DNA of 64,000 bases, taken from assembly GCA_015709615.1 (NCBI GenBank), contig CP054179.1:930001-994000 (forward strand). The letters are read 5' to 3'. The DNA is from Gammaproteobacteria bacterium (GTDB taxonomy: Bacteria > Pseudomonadota > Gammaproteobacteria > Burkholderiales > Nitrosomonadaceae). Both the position numbers and the translations under genes were made by a program. Shown here piece after piece: positions 25,499 to 34,863 of the stretch. The notes below the pieces were generated by a model. It ran no database searches, had not been told where the DNA came from, and worked only from the letters and a program-made list of their open reading frames with translations. Each line of letters starts with the position of its first letter. Positions within the stretch are counted from its first letter, which is position 1.

Positions 25499-26789
25499 AT
25501 CGCTCTCCACTCAATTTAGGGGCTATCCGAACCAAATCCACTACCACTTGTTCCGGTTTTATTTCGTCCGGGACATTGCGGAACTCCGCAGCACCGTTAC
25601 CGATGACGATGGTTTGCGCGAATTTAAGCACTTCATCCAGTGAAGAAGCCATTAATTTAGAGATATGCGGAATATGGTTCAGAATATAATCCTGATTCGC
25701 GCCGGTCAGCGCCGCCAAGTTCACATTCTTATCATACAGCTTGAGTTCATATCCCTTACCGATCAGATATTCGATCACTTCGACCAGGGGTGATTCGCGT
25801 AAATCATCGGTACCTGCTTTGAAAGAAAATCCCAGAATACCGATTTTTTTGTTTCCTTTTTCGACGATCATGTTGATGCCTTTTTCAATCTGCCGCTGAT
25901 TTGATGGCAGAATGGCATTGATGAGGGGCAAATCCATATCTAGGCTCTTGCCTTTATACATCAGAGCACGCACGTCTTTCGGCAAACACGAACCGCCAAA
26001 GGCGAAACCGGGTTTCATGTAATACGGCGACAGGTTCAGTTTGGTATCCTGACAAAAGATTTCCATCACCTTGTGACCATCAATACCCTCCGCCTTGCAG
26101 AGATTGCCGATTTCATTGGCAAACGCCACTTTGACCGCATGCCAAGTGTTATCGGCATACTTAACCATCTCCGCCGTTTCCACTTCGGTACGAATCAATG
26201 GTGCGGACATTTTTGCATATAATTGCATCAGCAACTCACCGGCTTTGTTGTCGGTTTCGCCGATCACGGTTTTAGGCGGATTGTAATAATCGAACACGGC
26301 CGTGCCTTCGCGCAGGAATTCCGGATTGTTGCACACACCGAAATCGATCCCCGCTTTTTTGCCGGAATAGGATTCCAACGCAGGAATCACAACGGTGCGC
26401 ATGGAACCCGGCAGCATCGTACTACGCGCGACTACAACATGAAAAGCGTTTTTTTCTTTGAGCGCCGCGCCAATTTGCTCACACACCTTGCGCACATGAC
26501 TGAGATCCAGATTACCGTTCAGTTGCGAAGGCGTTCCCACGCAAACCAGTGAAATATCGGAATTCATCACCGCATCGCGTACATCCAGAGTTGCCCGCAG
26601 TAAATTATTTTTAACTGCGGCAGCAATCATTTCTCCGATGTCTTTCTCGACAATCGGCGATACACCTTGATTGATCAGATCAACTTTTGTTTTGTTCGGA
26701 TCGACCCCGATCACGGAATGCCCGTCCGTTGCCAGGCATCCGGCAGAAACAGTACCCACATAACCCAAACCAAATATGCTTATCTTCAT
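25479..26789 (-). CDS. algD: GDP-mannose 6-dehydrogenase
   Basis: 436 residues, exactly the length of Pseudomonas AlgD. It oxidises GDP-mannose to GDP-mannuronic acid with two NAD+. The N-terminal Rossmann motif is MKISIFGLGYVGTVSAGCLATDGHSVIGVDPN, the central domain has NNPEFLREGTAV, and the active-site Cys is residue 268 in GFAFGGSCLPKDV. The motif and spacing favour the GDP-mannose enzyme over the UDP-glucose one, but related nucleotide sugars are possible. Substrate would come from manC (4107-5558). It ties the cluster to an alginate-like acidic polymer. Good SD-like AGGAG lies upstream of the ATG. Confidence 0.85.
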   Translation of the reverse strand: MKISIFGLGYVGTVSAGCLATDGHSVIGVDPNKTKVDLINQGVSPIVEKDIGEMIAAAVKNNLLRATLDVRDAVMNSDISLVCVGTPSQLNGNLDLSHVRKVCEQIGAALKEKNAFHVVVARSTMLPGSMRTVVIPALESYSGKKAGIDFGVCNNPEFLREGTAVFDYYNPPKTVIGETDNKAGELLMQLYAKMSAPLIRTEVETAEMVKYADNTWHAVKVAFANEIGNLCKAEGIDGHKVMEIFCQDTKLNLSPYYMKPGFAFGGSCLPKDVRALMYKGKSLDMDLPLINAILPSNQRQIEKGINMIVEKGNKKIGILGFSFKAGTDDLRESPLVEVIEYLIGKGYELKLYDKNVNLAALTGANQDYILNHIPHISKLMASSLDEVLKFAQTIVIGNGAAEFRNVPDEIKPEQVVVDLVRIAPKLSGERYDGICW

Positions 26790-26844
26790 GCAACTCCTTT
26801 AGTTCATTGATCAGAATACATTTTTATCAATCCATCGGAATAAT

Positions 26845-28845
26845 TCAAGCATTATAACCTGCCGTAATCCGTAAAATTGTCACCTTTTTCGCCGCACCGG
26901 TGATTTTTTCCCGCCACGTAATCGTCGACGCCGGTACTTTTTCATCAAATCGGCGGGATATCCAACCGGATGGCGGCTCATCTCTGCCACGCACCAATCC
27001 CGGTTTGCAAGTGCTATCCGGCATCGTCATTTGCACACTGACATTGGCTACCGCCGCTTGCACTCGGTCCGATTCAATCCGCACTTCGCACATTTCGGCA
27101 AAATGCCAATTAAGTTCAATCGTGTGTTCTCGAGTGCATTCAAATATATCTTCCACCCGGATGATTCCTTCATCCTTTAGAAACTCTATCTTCCGACGGT
27201 GGATGACGGGATCGGGTAAGCGTGTATAACCGTCATGACTACCGATCAGACAATCTCTCTTCTGATCACTTTCCCAACTTTCACAACGCACATTCGCCTG
27301 ACGCAACCACATAAAATTGCCGCCCACCTCGGATTGATCAACCCCATCCACACGCACGGTATTGTGCGCCGAGGTACCGCGGAAATAATCACGCCACTTT
27401 TTCTGCGTATGAAATGCATAAGTACCGGGATCAATCAATAGCGCGTGACCTGCCACCGACAAAGTAAATGACAAAGCATCGGCATGACCATGCGCAGCGA
27501 TAGAAAGGTACCCAAGCGGCCCGGCGTCGGCCACGATACGGACCTCATCGGCAGTGTCAAGTTTTTTGCCGAGAATAAAATAGCCACCATCGCGAAATTC
27601 CTGGCGCGCTGTTGCTGGTGGATCTTCACCAGGAAGCAATGAATCGAAAACGTGTTGAGTATCGTCACCCAGCAACCAGCGGCTCTTATCATCGAAGCAC
27701 TTTGCTTTGGCTTTGAAATCTTGCCGCTTAAACAACACTGCCCCCGTAGCCAGCAGCGAACGATAAACATGCCAGTCAGGTTCTTTGCTCCAGTTCACCA
27801 TCAAGGCGCCATCGGCATCGCCGATCATCGGGACAGTACCCGCTACGTCCATGATGGCGGCAATAAACTCCAGCATGCGCTCCAGCCGGCTCGTAAAGTC
27901 CCGGGAAAACTGGAAACCGTTGACACGGCCGATCAACCAGCAGATTAACATCATGTCGGTCACTTCATGCTGATAGTAAACTGCTTGCTCACGATTCACT
28001 CCGTCGGGTGCATTCTGCTTAAGCGCTTCTAGCTCGAGCTCAACATATGCCTGCTGCTGCCAGCGGCTGCTTTCTTGCCAGCAAGGCCAGGTAATTGCCG
28101 CTACAAATAGCCCCATCAGTTCGCCGAACAGATGATTGTTCGCCGACGAATGCCGCGACAAGTAACCAGCGATAAAATAACTATGCTGATAAATACTATC
28201 CAACCAACGGCGCTTAAAACGCTGCCCGCTTGCGGAAGCAAACAGAGGATTACTCTCGCCACCCAGCAAATGCCAGGTAAACGACCAATTGACAAGCCGA
28301 ATGGCTAATTCAAGCGAGCTAGTCCAATTCACCCCGAACGGATACGGACACTGATCAAACCACGATTCAAGCAGCAACTGCACACCTTGCGCGTAACGCA
28401 TGTCGCCGCTCAAGTGATAAGCCTGCGCAAGTGTCGTCAGATGAAGGTGGCGATTGGGTTCCCAAAGATACTTGATATCACCGACCAAGCGCTCATCGCG
28501 ATAATCCAACGCCTTACCAAAAACAAGCAGCGCTTCGGAACCTGTTTTGGGATCGCGGTTCCACTGTGGCGGAAAACCTAATTGAGCATTATGCAAGGCA
28601 AAAACATCGTAATATCCGGCAAGCACCCGATCCGCCGCGGCACGATAGAGCCCGGAATCCATACCACGCGGCAGCGGATTCAACCAAGCTTTACCGAAGT
28701 GTGAGCAATCCGGTGCGGGAGGTTGACGCATCCATTTGACAGTCAATAATTCCGCTTTGGTCTGAACAGCTTGGCGAATGCGATAACCGATCTCCGGTAA
28801 CCCCATTGTCCGCAACCGGTTAAACTTCCAGACGAGATTACTCAT
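26845..28845 (-). CDS. Heparinase II/III-family polysaccharide lyase
   Basis: About 666 residues. The N-terminal alpha/alpha-toroid part has SLELAIRLVNWSFTWHLL and SANNHLFGELMGLFVAAITWP, which includes the Asn/His of the active site. The C-terminal beta-domain has YLSIAAHGHADALSFTLSVAGHALLIDPGTYAFH and GTSAHNTVRVDGVDQSE, the family signature. Such enzymes cleave uronic-acid polysaccharides by beta-elimination; alginate-lyase-like members accompany GDP-mannuronate genes. No strong signal peptide is visible at the ATG at 28845, which I prefer to a TTG at 28860. It may trim or degrade the polymer in the periplasm or act on lipid-linked chains. Confidence 0.88.
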   Translation of the reverse strand: MSNLVWKFNRLRTMGLPEIGYRIRQAVQTKAELLTVKWMRQPPAPDCSHFGKAWLNPLPRGMDSGLYRAAADRVLAGYYDVFALHNAQLGFPPQWNRDPKTGSEALLVFGKALDYRDERLVGDIKYLWEPNRHLHLTTLAQAYHLSGDMRYAQGVQLLLESWFDQCPYPFGVNWTSSLELAIRLVNWSFTWHLLGGESNPLFASASGQRFKRRWLDSIYQHSYFIAGYLSRHSSANNHLFGELMGLFVAAITWPCWQESSRWQQQAYVELELEALKQNAPDGVNREQAVYYQHEVTDMMLICWLIGRVNGFQFSRDFTSRLERMLEFIAAIMDVAGTVPMIGDADGALMVNWSKEPDWHVYRSLLATGAVLFKRQDFKAKAKCFDDKSRWLLGDDTQHVFDSLLPGEDPPATARQEFRDGGYFILGKKLDTADEVRIVADAGPLGYLSIAAHGHADALSFTLSVAGHALLIDPGTYAFHTQKKWRDYFRGTSAHNTVRVDGVDQSEVGGNFMWLRQANVRCESWESDQKRDCLIGSHDGYTRLPDPVIHRRKIEFLKDEGIIRVEDIFECTREHTIELNWHFAEMCEVRIESDRVQAAVANVSVQMTMPDSTCKPGLVRGRDEPPSGWISRRFDEKVPASTITWREKITGAAKKVTILRITAGYNA

Positions 28846-28916
28846 AGTTGATAACAGCAATCACTATCGCTACTTCGTAAAGAAATTGAATAGAAGCATC
28901 CATGTGATTTTGCCTA

Positions 28917-29987
28917 TCAACCAGCATCGGTATGCAAACGCCTTCTTAAACCCGCAATGGGCCGTTCAATCGCGTAGAACATCAATGCCGAGAATGTAAA
29001 TGTCAGAATAAAAGCGACTAGCGCGCGGATGGGATTGCTTGCATCGATCAACCGGTCCACCATAAATATCGAAAAAAGGTGGCTGAGATAGAAAGTGTAA
29101 GAAATAACACCGAGAAAACGCACAGGACGCCAGTTAAGCCATCGAAATACCAGCCAATCAGGGTGCCGGATTGCCAACCAGAAAACCGGAAACAAGGCCA
29201 TCCCTTGCAGGGTGTAACGCAAGGTTTCGCGGAAAGTATCATCTCGCCAAATAAGGCAAAATAAGAGCATCAGCAACGCGATGCTAAGGACAATATAACC
29301 AGACCGTTGGTCCAGCAGCTCCCATGCTTCATCAGCAACCGGATTTCTCCATACCCCCATGATGCATCCAAACAATAGCGAATCAAACCGCGTGTCTGTC
29401 GCATAGTAAGTATATTCATGTGACATACCGGCTTCCAGAATTAACCAGTAACGCCAACTCAGCACCAATAAACAAAGTACGAAGAAAAATAACGCGGTAT
29501 TTACATAAGAGAGCCGGCGGACCGCCAGCAAGAAAACAACCGGGAAAATAAAATAAAAATGTTCCTCGATAGCCAGAGACCAATAAACGGAAGTACTTGG
29601 CACAAGATATTCCTTACCATAAAAAATAATATAGTAATTTGTCCAGTAAAAAATCTGCGAAACGACCCCCCACAGATGCATTTGATGTTCAATCAATCCT
29701 GCCAGAGCGAATAGCGCAATTAAAAATAGCACAATATATAGCGGTGGGAATATGCGGTAAGCGCGCCGCAGATAAAAATTCTTGAAATTAATGGATCCCG
29801 TATTTTCGTATTCTCTTCGCAACAGCGTTGTTATTAAATAACCGCTTAGAAAGAAAAAAATCGTGACGCCAAATCCGCCTGGAATAATGTGCGACCAACC
29901 AGCGTGCGCCACAAAAACCAGCATCGCGGCAACAGCACGCATTCCATCCAGCGATGGGATATAAAAACCACCGGTTACTTCTTTCAT
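28917..29987 (-). CDS. Acyltransferase 3 (OafA/YrhL-type) membrane protein
   Basis: 356 residues with about ten hydrophobic segments. The N-terminus FYIPSLDGMRAVAAMLVFVAHAGW carries the conserved His, and FFFLSGYLITTLLRRE and FYLRRAYRIFPPLYIVLF are family signatures. It likely O-acetylates the polysaccharide. It sits between asnB and the lyase gene in the operon, 34 bp after asnB. Confidence 0.88.
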   Translation of the reverse strand: MKEVTGGFYIPSLDGMRAVAAMLVFVAHAGWSHIIPGGFGVTIFFFLSGYLITTLLRREYENTGSINFKNFYLRRAYRIFPPLYIVLFLIALFALAGLIEHQMHLWGVVSQIFYWTNYYIIFYGKEYLVPSTSVYWSLAIEEHFYFIFPVVFLLAVRRLSYVNTALFFFVLCLLVLSWRYWLILEAGMSHEYTYYATDTRFDSLLFGCIMGVWRNPVADEAWELLDQRSGYIVLSIALLMLLFCLIWRDDTFRETLRYTLQGMALFPVFWLAIRHPDWLVFRWLNWRPVRFLGVISYTFYLSHLFSIFMVDRLIDASNPIRALVAFILTFTFSALMFYAIERPIAGLRRRLHTDAG

Positions 29988-30021
29988 AGTGTCCAGTTAC
30001 GTTTTAAGTAGCAATACAAAA

Positions 30022-31893
30022 TTATTTCAGATACTGACGATGCCAGATCTCAAGATTAAGCATACTCCACAGCAGTTTTTCGTGATTTTGGCGGCCTGCC
30101 ACATGATCGGCTAAGATTTTATCAAGCATCGCAGGCTGGTAATATTCTCCGGTCAGCGATGAGGCGCTCTTCAGATGTTCATAAAGATATTCTCGCATGG
30201 AACCCTGGAACCACTCGTTGACCGGTACACGGAAACCCACTTTAGGGCGCTGTAGAATGGGCGGCGGGAGTAACCGTTTCATCGCTTCACGCAATATCCA
30301 CTTCGTCGTATGGCCGCGCACCCGGTACTTATCCGGCAATTTGGATACAAACGCAGCCAATTCATGATCCATAAAAGGCATGCGTGCTTCTAAGGAAGCA
30401 GCCATCGTCATCCGGTCTCCGCGTTCCAGCAAATTGTCGGGTAACCAGCTGGTCTGATCAAAGTACAGAATGCGGCGCAAAGCGCTGTTTGCGGAAGGTG
30501 AGTCAAATTGCAAACCACTGGCGCGATTTACGGGTGGGGATATTGCCACTAATCGCATCCGCTCCGCATCCGACAAAGCGCCAAACCAACGCGGCATGCG
30601 CTCTTCGAACCGCTCTAATCCCAAGTTAACGATCGCTGTCTTGACGCGCCGGAAACGATACGGCAGCGCCTGAACCAGGGGTTCCAATAAACCGTGGCGG
30701 ATAAAACCCGGTAACGCCTGATACCACCCGGCGTAACGTTCGTAGACATGCTTCGGATAACCACCCAGGAACTCATCCGATCCTTCGCCCGTCAGTACCA
30801 TTTTCACCGTTTTGCGCGCTTCTTTCGCCAGCAGATAAATCGGAATATCCGATGGCTCCGCCACGGGAGCATCACGGAAACGCACCAATTCCGGTAAATG
30901 CTGCATGAGATGCTCCTGTGAAACCACCAGTTCGTGATGATCTGTTTTGAATTGCTCCGCTATGGCCTTAGCATAACCCAACTCGCTGTAGCGAGCCTCA
31001 GCAAACCCTACGGAGAAAGTTTTTACCGGTTGCACCGAATGACGGGACATTAGGCCGACTACAGCGGAAGAATCAATTCCACCGGATAGAAATGCGCCGA
31101 ACGGCACATCTGCAATCATGCGGATGTTGACCGCCTCATCCAATTTATCAAGAAAAGCGCCCACGGGATCAACCGGCAGCGGCGCACCGGCAAATACATC
31201 TCGATCGGGAGTACGGTAATAGTTCTTTTCGCTTAATACCCCTTTTTCCCAAATCGCATAACAACCCGGCATGAGCTTGCGAATGCCGCGAAACAATGTA
31301 ACGGGGCCAGGAACATAACGGTAGGCGAAATAATCCCATACCGCCGATGTATCCACCTCGGCTTTGATTCCAGGAAAAGTCAGAATGGATTTGATCTCGG
31401 AAGCAAACAGCAGAACACCGCGGGTTTCGCACAAAAACATCGGCTTCTTGCCGAAACGATCACGCGCCAAAAATAAGCGTTCTTTTTGACTATCCCAGAT
31501 GGCAAAAGCAAACATACCACGGAAATATTCAACGCAGCGCTCCCCCCATTGTTCATAGGCATGAACAATGGTTTCAGTATCGGAGTTGGTTGCGAAATGG
31601 TGACCCAGTGTAATTAATTCATCACGCAGCGAATGAAAATTATAAATCTCGCCATTGAATATCACTTGAATCGAACTATCCTCATTCCCCATGGGCTGAT
31701 GGCCGGTGGAGAGATCGATAATGGAGAGACGGCGATGAGCCAAACCAATCCGATAGCGGCCATCCCGTGTAGCCGCGGAAAAGAACCCATCATCATCCGG
31801 CCCGCGATGGGTAATAGCCGCAGACATACCGCGCAAAACATCGATTACATTATTATTTGTGAAAGGTCCGATAAAGCCGGCGATACCGCACAT
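30022..31893 (-). CDS. asnB: Asparagine synthase (glutamine-hydrolysing), exosortase-associated type
   Basis: 623 residues. The N-terminal glutaminase domain starts at the nucleophile Cys2 (MCGIAGFIGPF), with THRGPDDDG and ISTGHQPMGNE. The synthase domain has FLSGGIDSSAVVGLM for ATP binding and EGSDEFLGGYPKHVYERY. In exosortase-linked EPS clusters this family is often called an amidotransferase and may amidate uronic acids rather than make asparagine; that is inference. It is the first gene of the uninterrupted operon running to 17079. Confidence 0.88.
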   Translation of the reverse strand: MCGIAGFIGPFTNNNVIDVLRGMSAAITHRGPDDDGFFSAATRDGRYRIGLAHRRLSIIDLSTGHQPMGNEDSSIQVIFNGEIYNFHSLRDELITLGHHFATNSDTETIVHAYEQWGERCVEYFRGMFAFAIWDSQKERLFLARDRFGKKPMFLCETRGVLLFASEIKSILTFPGIKAEVDTSAVWDYFAYRYVPGPVTLFRGIRKLMPGCYAIWEKGVLSEKNYYRTPDRDVFAGAPLPVDPVGAFLDKLDEAVNIRMIADVPFGAFLSGGIDSSAVVGLMSRHSVQPVKTFSVGFAEARYSELGYAKAIAEQFKTDHHELVVSQEHLMQHLPELVRFRDAPVAEPSDIPIYLLAKEARKTVKMVLTGEGSDEFLGGYPKHVYERYAGWYQALPGFIRHGLLEPLVQALPYRFRRVKTAIVNLGLERFEERMPRWFGALSDAERMRLVAISPPVNRASGLQFDSPSANSALRRILYFDQTSWLPDNLLERGDRMTMAASLEARMPFMDHELAAFVSKLPDKYRVRGHTTKWILREAMKRLLPPPILQRPKVGFRVPVNEWFQGSMREYLYEHLKSASSLTGEYYQPAMLDKILADHVAGRQNHEKLLWSMLNLEIWHRQYLK

Positions 31894-32577
31894 GAAAACA
31901 CCTTTTCGAATTAAAGCGGAAGTTATTCTCAGTTTATAAATTGGGTATACCTACTGGAGATTCCTTATCAATTCGGTAACCGCGCAATTCAACTACGAAT
32001 CGCTCTTCTATTTCATGCATACGATCAATATTCCTTATTGTTACAAAGCTATCCGATAGTTTCAGCCAATGCTTGCAAATCTTGAAGCGCAACAAAACTT
32101 GCTATGCACCTATCTTCTATTACCCGGGGAATAGCGTTCACAGAACTATCAATACTTTAAAAAAATTATCAGACCAAGATATTAATCTACCAATCAGGTT
32201 AGAAATTCTTTATTTTCTTAATGCGCTTATCAAAGAAATTCACTGGCATCTTTCAGGTTCATATGAGGCATTTAGAATCAGCAAGTACGGATATTTCCTG
32301 GATCAATTTAGAGAAAATGAATGGACTGAGCAGAGTCACTTTGATACGCCATCCTTACTTTTCACTTCAAATATAGCATGCAACAGAAAAAAATTGAATG
32401 AGAACAACTCGACTTACTGCGTCTGAAGACACTCCGCACCCTGCAATGATCGCAGCGCTGAATTGTGTATTCAATTAAACAAAGAATAAAGGCACAGCCT
32501 AATTCCATCAAGTTTCCCAAGTACTTATCACAGCAAAATTATTCTAAAAAACTCAGTACCATCCATCAAAATCTTAA
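31894..32577. other. Intergenic region upstream of asnB, up to IS5 copy B
   Basis: AT-rich. It should hold the promoter of the polysaccharide operon on the minus strand, but no clear -24/-12 or -35/-10 was fixed. A plus-strand frame at 32073-32426 is listed separately. The IS5 copy B begins at 32578. Confidence 0.4.
32073..32426 (+). CDS. Possible small protein of unknown function
   Basis: 117 residues, reading MQILKRNKTCYAPIFYYPGNSVHRTINTLKKLSDQD onward, with a basic N-terminus and a possible helical middle (IRLEILYFLNALIKEIHWHL). I do not recognise it. No SD is obvious, and it is AT-rich like the spacer around it. It may be spurious or a relic. Confidence 0.25.
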   Translation: MQILKRNKTCYAPIFYYPGNSVHRTINTLKKLSDQDINLPIRLEILYFLNALIKEIHWHLSGSYEAFRISKYGYFLDQFRENEWTEQSHFDTPSLLFTSNIACNRKKLNENNSTYCV

Positions 32578-33466
32578 GGAAGCGCTGAACAATTAGTGGC
32601 TTTCAGATTTCCCGGTATTACTGCCAGTTTTTTGAACACGAATTCCCGGCAACTTATTTTTTGGCGGCATTTCCGCCGGATTTTCCCCTGTTTCTGCTTC
32701 ATCGCCCGCCGCCGGGGGTATGGCGGGCGGACTTCCCCTCTCAAGTCGTCATCAGCCGCCTGCGCAGCGGGTGCAAGTTGGCAAAATCCATCAGCATGTT
32801 CACTTGAACGGCATTCTTCATCAGCCCGCGATAGCGGGTCTTGGTGAATCCAAACTGCCGCTTGATCACCCGGAATACATGTTCCACCTGTGCCCGGATC
32901 GAGGAGTGCTTCCGGTTACGTTTCTTCTGACTCCCCGAGAGATCCTTGAATAAGTGTGGCATCTACCATCGTGCCTTTGGAAACTAACAGCCCTTGGGTC
33001 TTAAGGTGAGTATTGATCGCTTCCAGCAATACCGCCGTCAATTCGTACTTCTCCAAAAGATGACGGAAATTCAGTATCGTGGTCTCGTCCGGCAGGGCAT
33101 CGGTAATCCAGCCGAATCCCGCAAAGCGCCGCATGCTCTCGATCTCGTACAGGGTATCTTCCATCTGCCGGTCTGACAGGTTGAACCAATTCTGCAGGCA
33201 GTAGATACGAAACATATTCCCCAGCGCCATCGGCTGGCGGCCACGCCTCCCTGGCTTTGGATAATGCCGTTCAATTTGCGGCAGCAACGCTGCCCAGGGA
33301 ATTACCCCTTCCATCTCGCTTAAGAAAACCTCCCGGCGTGTCCGGCGTTTCTTGTGATTGTAGTCAAGATCTGCAAAGCTCGATTGGCGTGACATGGCGT
33401 ATCTATAGAGGAGTTATCAGGAAATGCTATTATCCCAAACACTTCGGGTGTTTGTTCAGCGTTTCC
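32578..33466 (-). mobile_element. IS5-family element, copy B, with perfect 4-bp target duplication
   Basis: Ends GGAAGCGCTGAACAA (32578-32592) and TTGTTCAGCGTTTCC (33452-33466) are flanked by TTAA on both sides (32574-32577 and 33467-33470), a YTAR target. The element is internally deleted by about 260 bp relative to copy A, but has 98 bp that copy A lacks. It separates a GT2 gene from asnB. Confidence 0.92.
32741..33395 (-). pseudogene. IS5 transposase, internally deleted
   Basis: The N-terminus (MSRQSSFADLDYNHKKRRTRREVFLSEMEG, then MALGNMFRIYCLQNWFNLSDRQMEDTLYEI) is intact to the region KGTMVDATLIQ. About 260 bp with the central DDE residues are then missing, and the C-terminus (SIRAQVEHVFRVIKRQFGFTKTRYRGLMKN) resumes in another frame. 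Non-functional on its own. Confidence 0.82.
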
Positions 33467-33491
33467 TTAAGGAAACTTATCGCATCTACCA

Positions 33492-34508
33492 TCATGACGA
33501 AATGTGATGATTAGTGAGCTCTTTTGCCTCGATTGAAACTGTAGGATCTGAGATCGAATGGATAGCACCCAGTATGGCGCCTAAAGCAAGAAAGTTCCAC
33601 CCGCAAACAGAAAGAATTCCATCAGAAATACTTCCCTTTCTCACAGCTTGGATTGCAATTGCTCCCGACCAAACCAATAACTCGGCAACGATCAATGCCG
33701 GTAGAATCGCCATTGTTTCCGTATACGCCAATCCCAGTGCCAATACCACCGCCACAAAATGGAATACAGGTGCAGCAAAAACCTGCCAGACCTGACACAT
33801 ACTCAACCACCACCAGGGATGCCCAAATGCTGTCCTAAGATACATACCGTATGCATGAAATCGGCGCCCCCGCCACAACCGGAGAAACATCTGCGGAGTA
33901 CTTTCAGAATGACCGGTATGCGACACTGCAACTTCCGGAAGCCGGATAAGGCGCCACCCTTTAGCCCGCAATCGAACACCCAATTCAGCCTCTTCGCATG
34001 CGGGAAACCATCGATGTGCAAGATAACCGACTGACTCAATCGCCCGGCGACGATAAAGACCACCACCTCCAAGTTCTGATACTTCTTTTATTTGCTGTAA
34101 TGCTTCTGCTTCCGAAGCACGCCGTTTATCAGCCAAGGTGCTGATATTTGTATCTAGCAACTTACCTGCCACACCAGCCACATTCGGATTTGATTCTAGG
34201 TAATTTAATGCCATTGATAAAAATCCAGCCTGCAATACCATATCTCCATCAAGCACATAAATGTACTCGCCTTGAGCATATTGATAACCAAGTTGAACTG
34301 CAGATGCACACCCGCAGTCTGCTTTATGAGAAAACTGAATAATTCGAACAGGGTAATGTTTTGCGATTTCCACCGTTCTGTCAGTAGATAGAGAATCTAC
34401 CAGAATTACTTCACCACCAATTTTTTGTATTTCCGCCACTGCAATATCAAGGCAGTTTCCAATCAATGCTTCTTCATTGAATGCTTTAATTAAAATTGAG
34501 AGTTTCAT
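33492..34508 (-). CDS. Glycosyltransferase family 2, membrane-associated
   Basis: 338 residues. The N-terminal GT-A domain has LSILIKAFNEEALIGNCLDIAV, EVILVDSLSTDRTVEIAKHYPVRIIQF and the DxD-like YVLDGDMVL. The Glu-rich FPACEEAELGVRLRAKGWRLIRL block precedes two or three hydrophobic C-terminal segments (VFHFVAVVLALGLAY, IVAELLVWSGAIAIQAV). It adds a sugar to the lipid-linked chain. It is divergent from the gene at 34864 and separated from asnB by IS5 copy B, whose insertion point is 21 bp beyond its stop. Confidence 0.87.
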   Translation of the reverse strand: MKLSILIKAFNEEALIGNCLDIAVAEIQKIGGEVILVDSLSTDRTVEIAKHYPVRIIQFSHKADCGCASAVQLGYQYAQGEYIYVLDGDMVLQAGFLSMALNYLESNPNVAGVAGKLLDTNISTLADKRRASEAEALQQIKEVSELGGGGLYRRRAIESVGYLAHRWFPACEEAELGVRLRAKGWRLIRLPEVAVSHTGHSESTPQMFLRLWRGRRFHAYGMYLRTAFGHPWWWLSMCQVWQVFAAPVFHFVAVVLALGLAYTETMAILPALIVAELLVWSGAIAIQAVRKGSISDGILSVCGWNFLALGAILGAIHSISDPTVSIEAKELTNHHISS

Positions 34509-34863
34509 TCTATTTTCTCTAAATAATATTGGCTTTAATGATATTATAAAGTCTCTTTAGATAGTTTGAAATTGGTGCAGACCAATCGCGCTTGCGGGCA
34601 TCAAATTGGCATACTCTTCGGTATTCCCGAAAAATCTCTTAGTAATACCTTTATACTTCGCTATTTGCATTCCTTAATTTCTAGTGATATAACATTTACG
34701 TGATATGATTGCTTGTCTGACTTTTTTATCCTTTATGGTAGTGTTTTTCCACTGAGAAAAGCAGGTTATATCCTGTAGAAAAAGATTATCGGAATCCGTT
34801 TTCCACTAAGAGCTGAAGAAATAATAATTTTTTGATTGTCTCGGAAAGAAGATTGCTTAGCCA
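34509..34863. other. Divergent promoter region
   Basis: 355 AT-rich bases between the divergent GT2 and sulfatase-like genes. No gene or recognised structured RNA. It must hold promoters in both directions, but none stands out. Confidence 0.4.
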
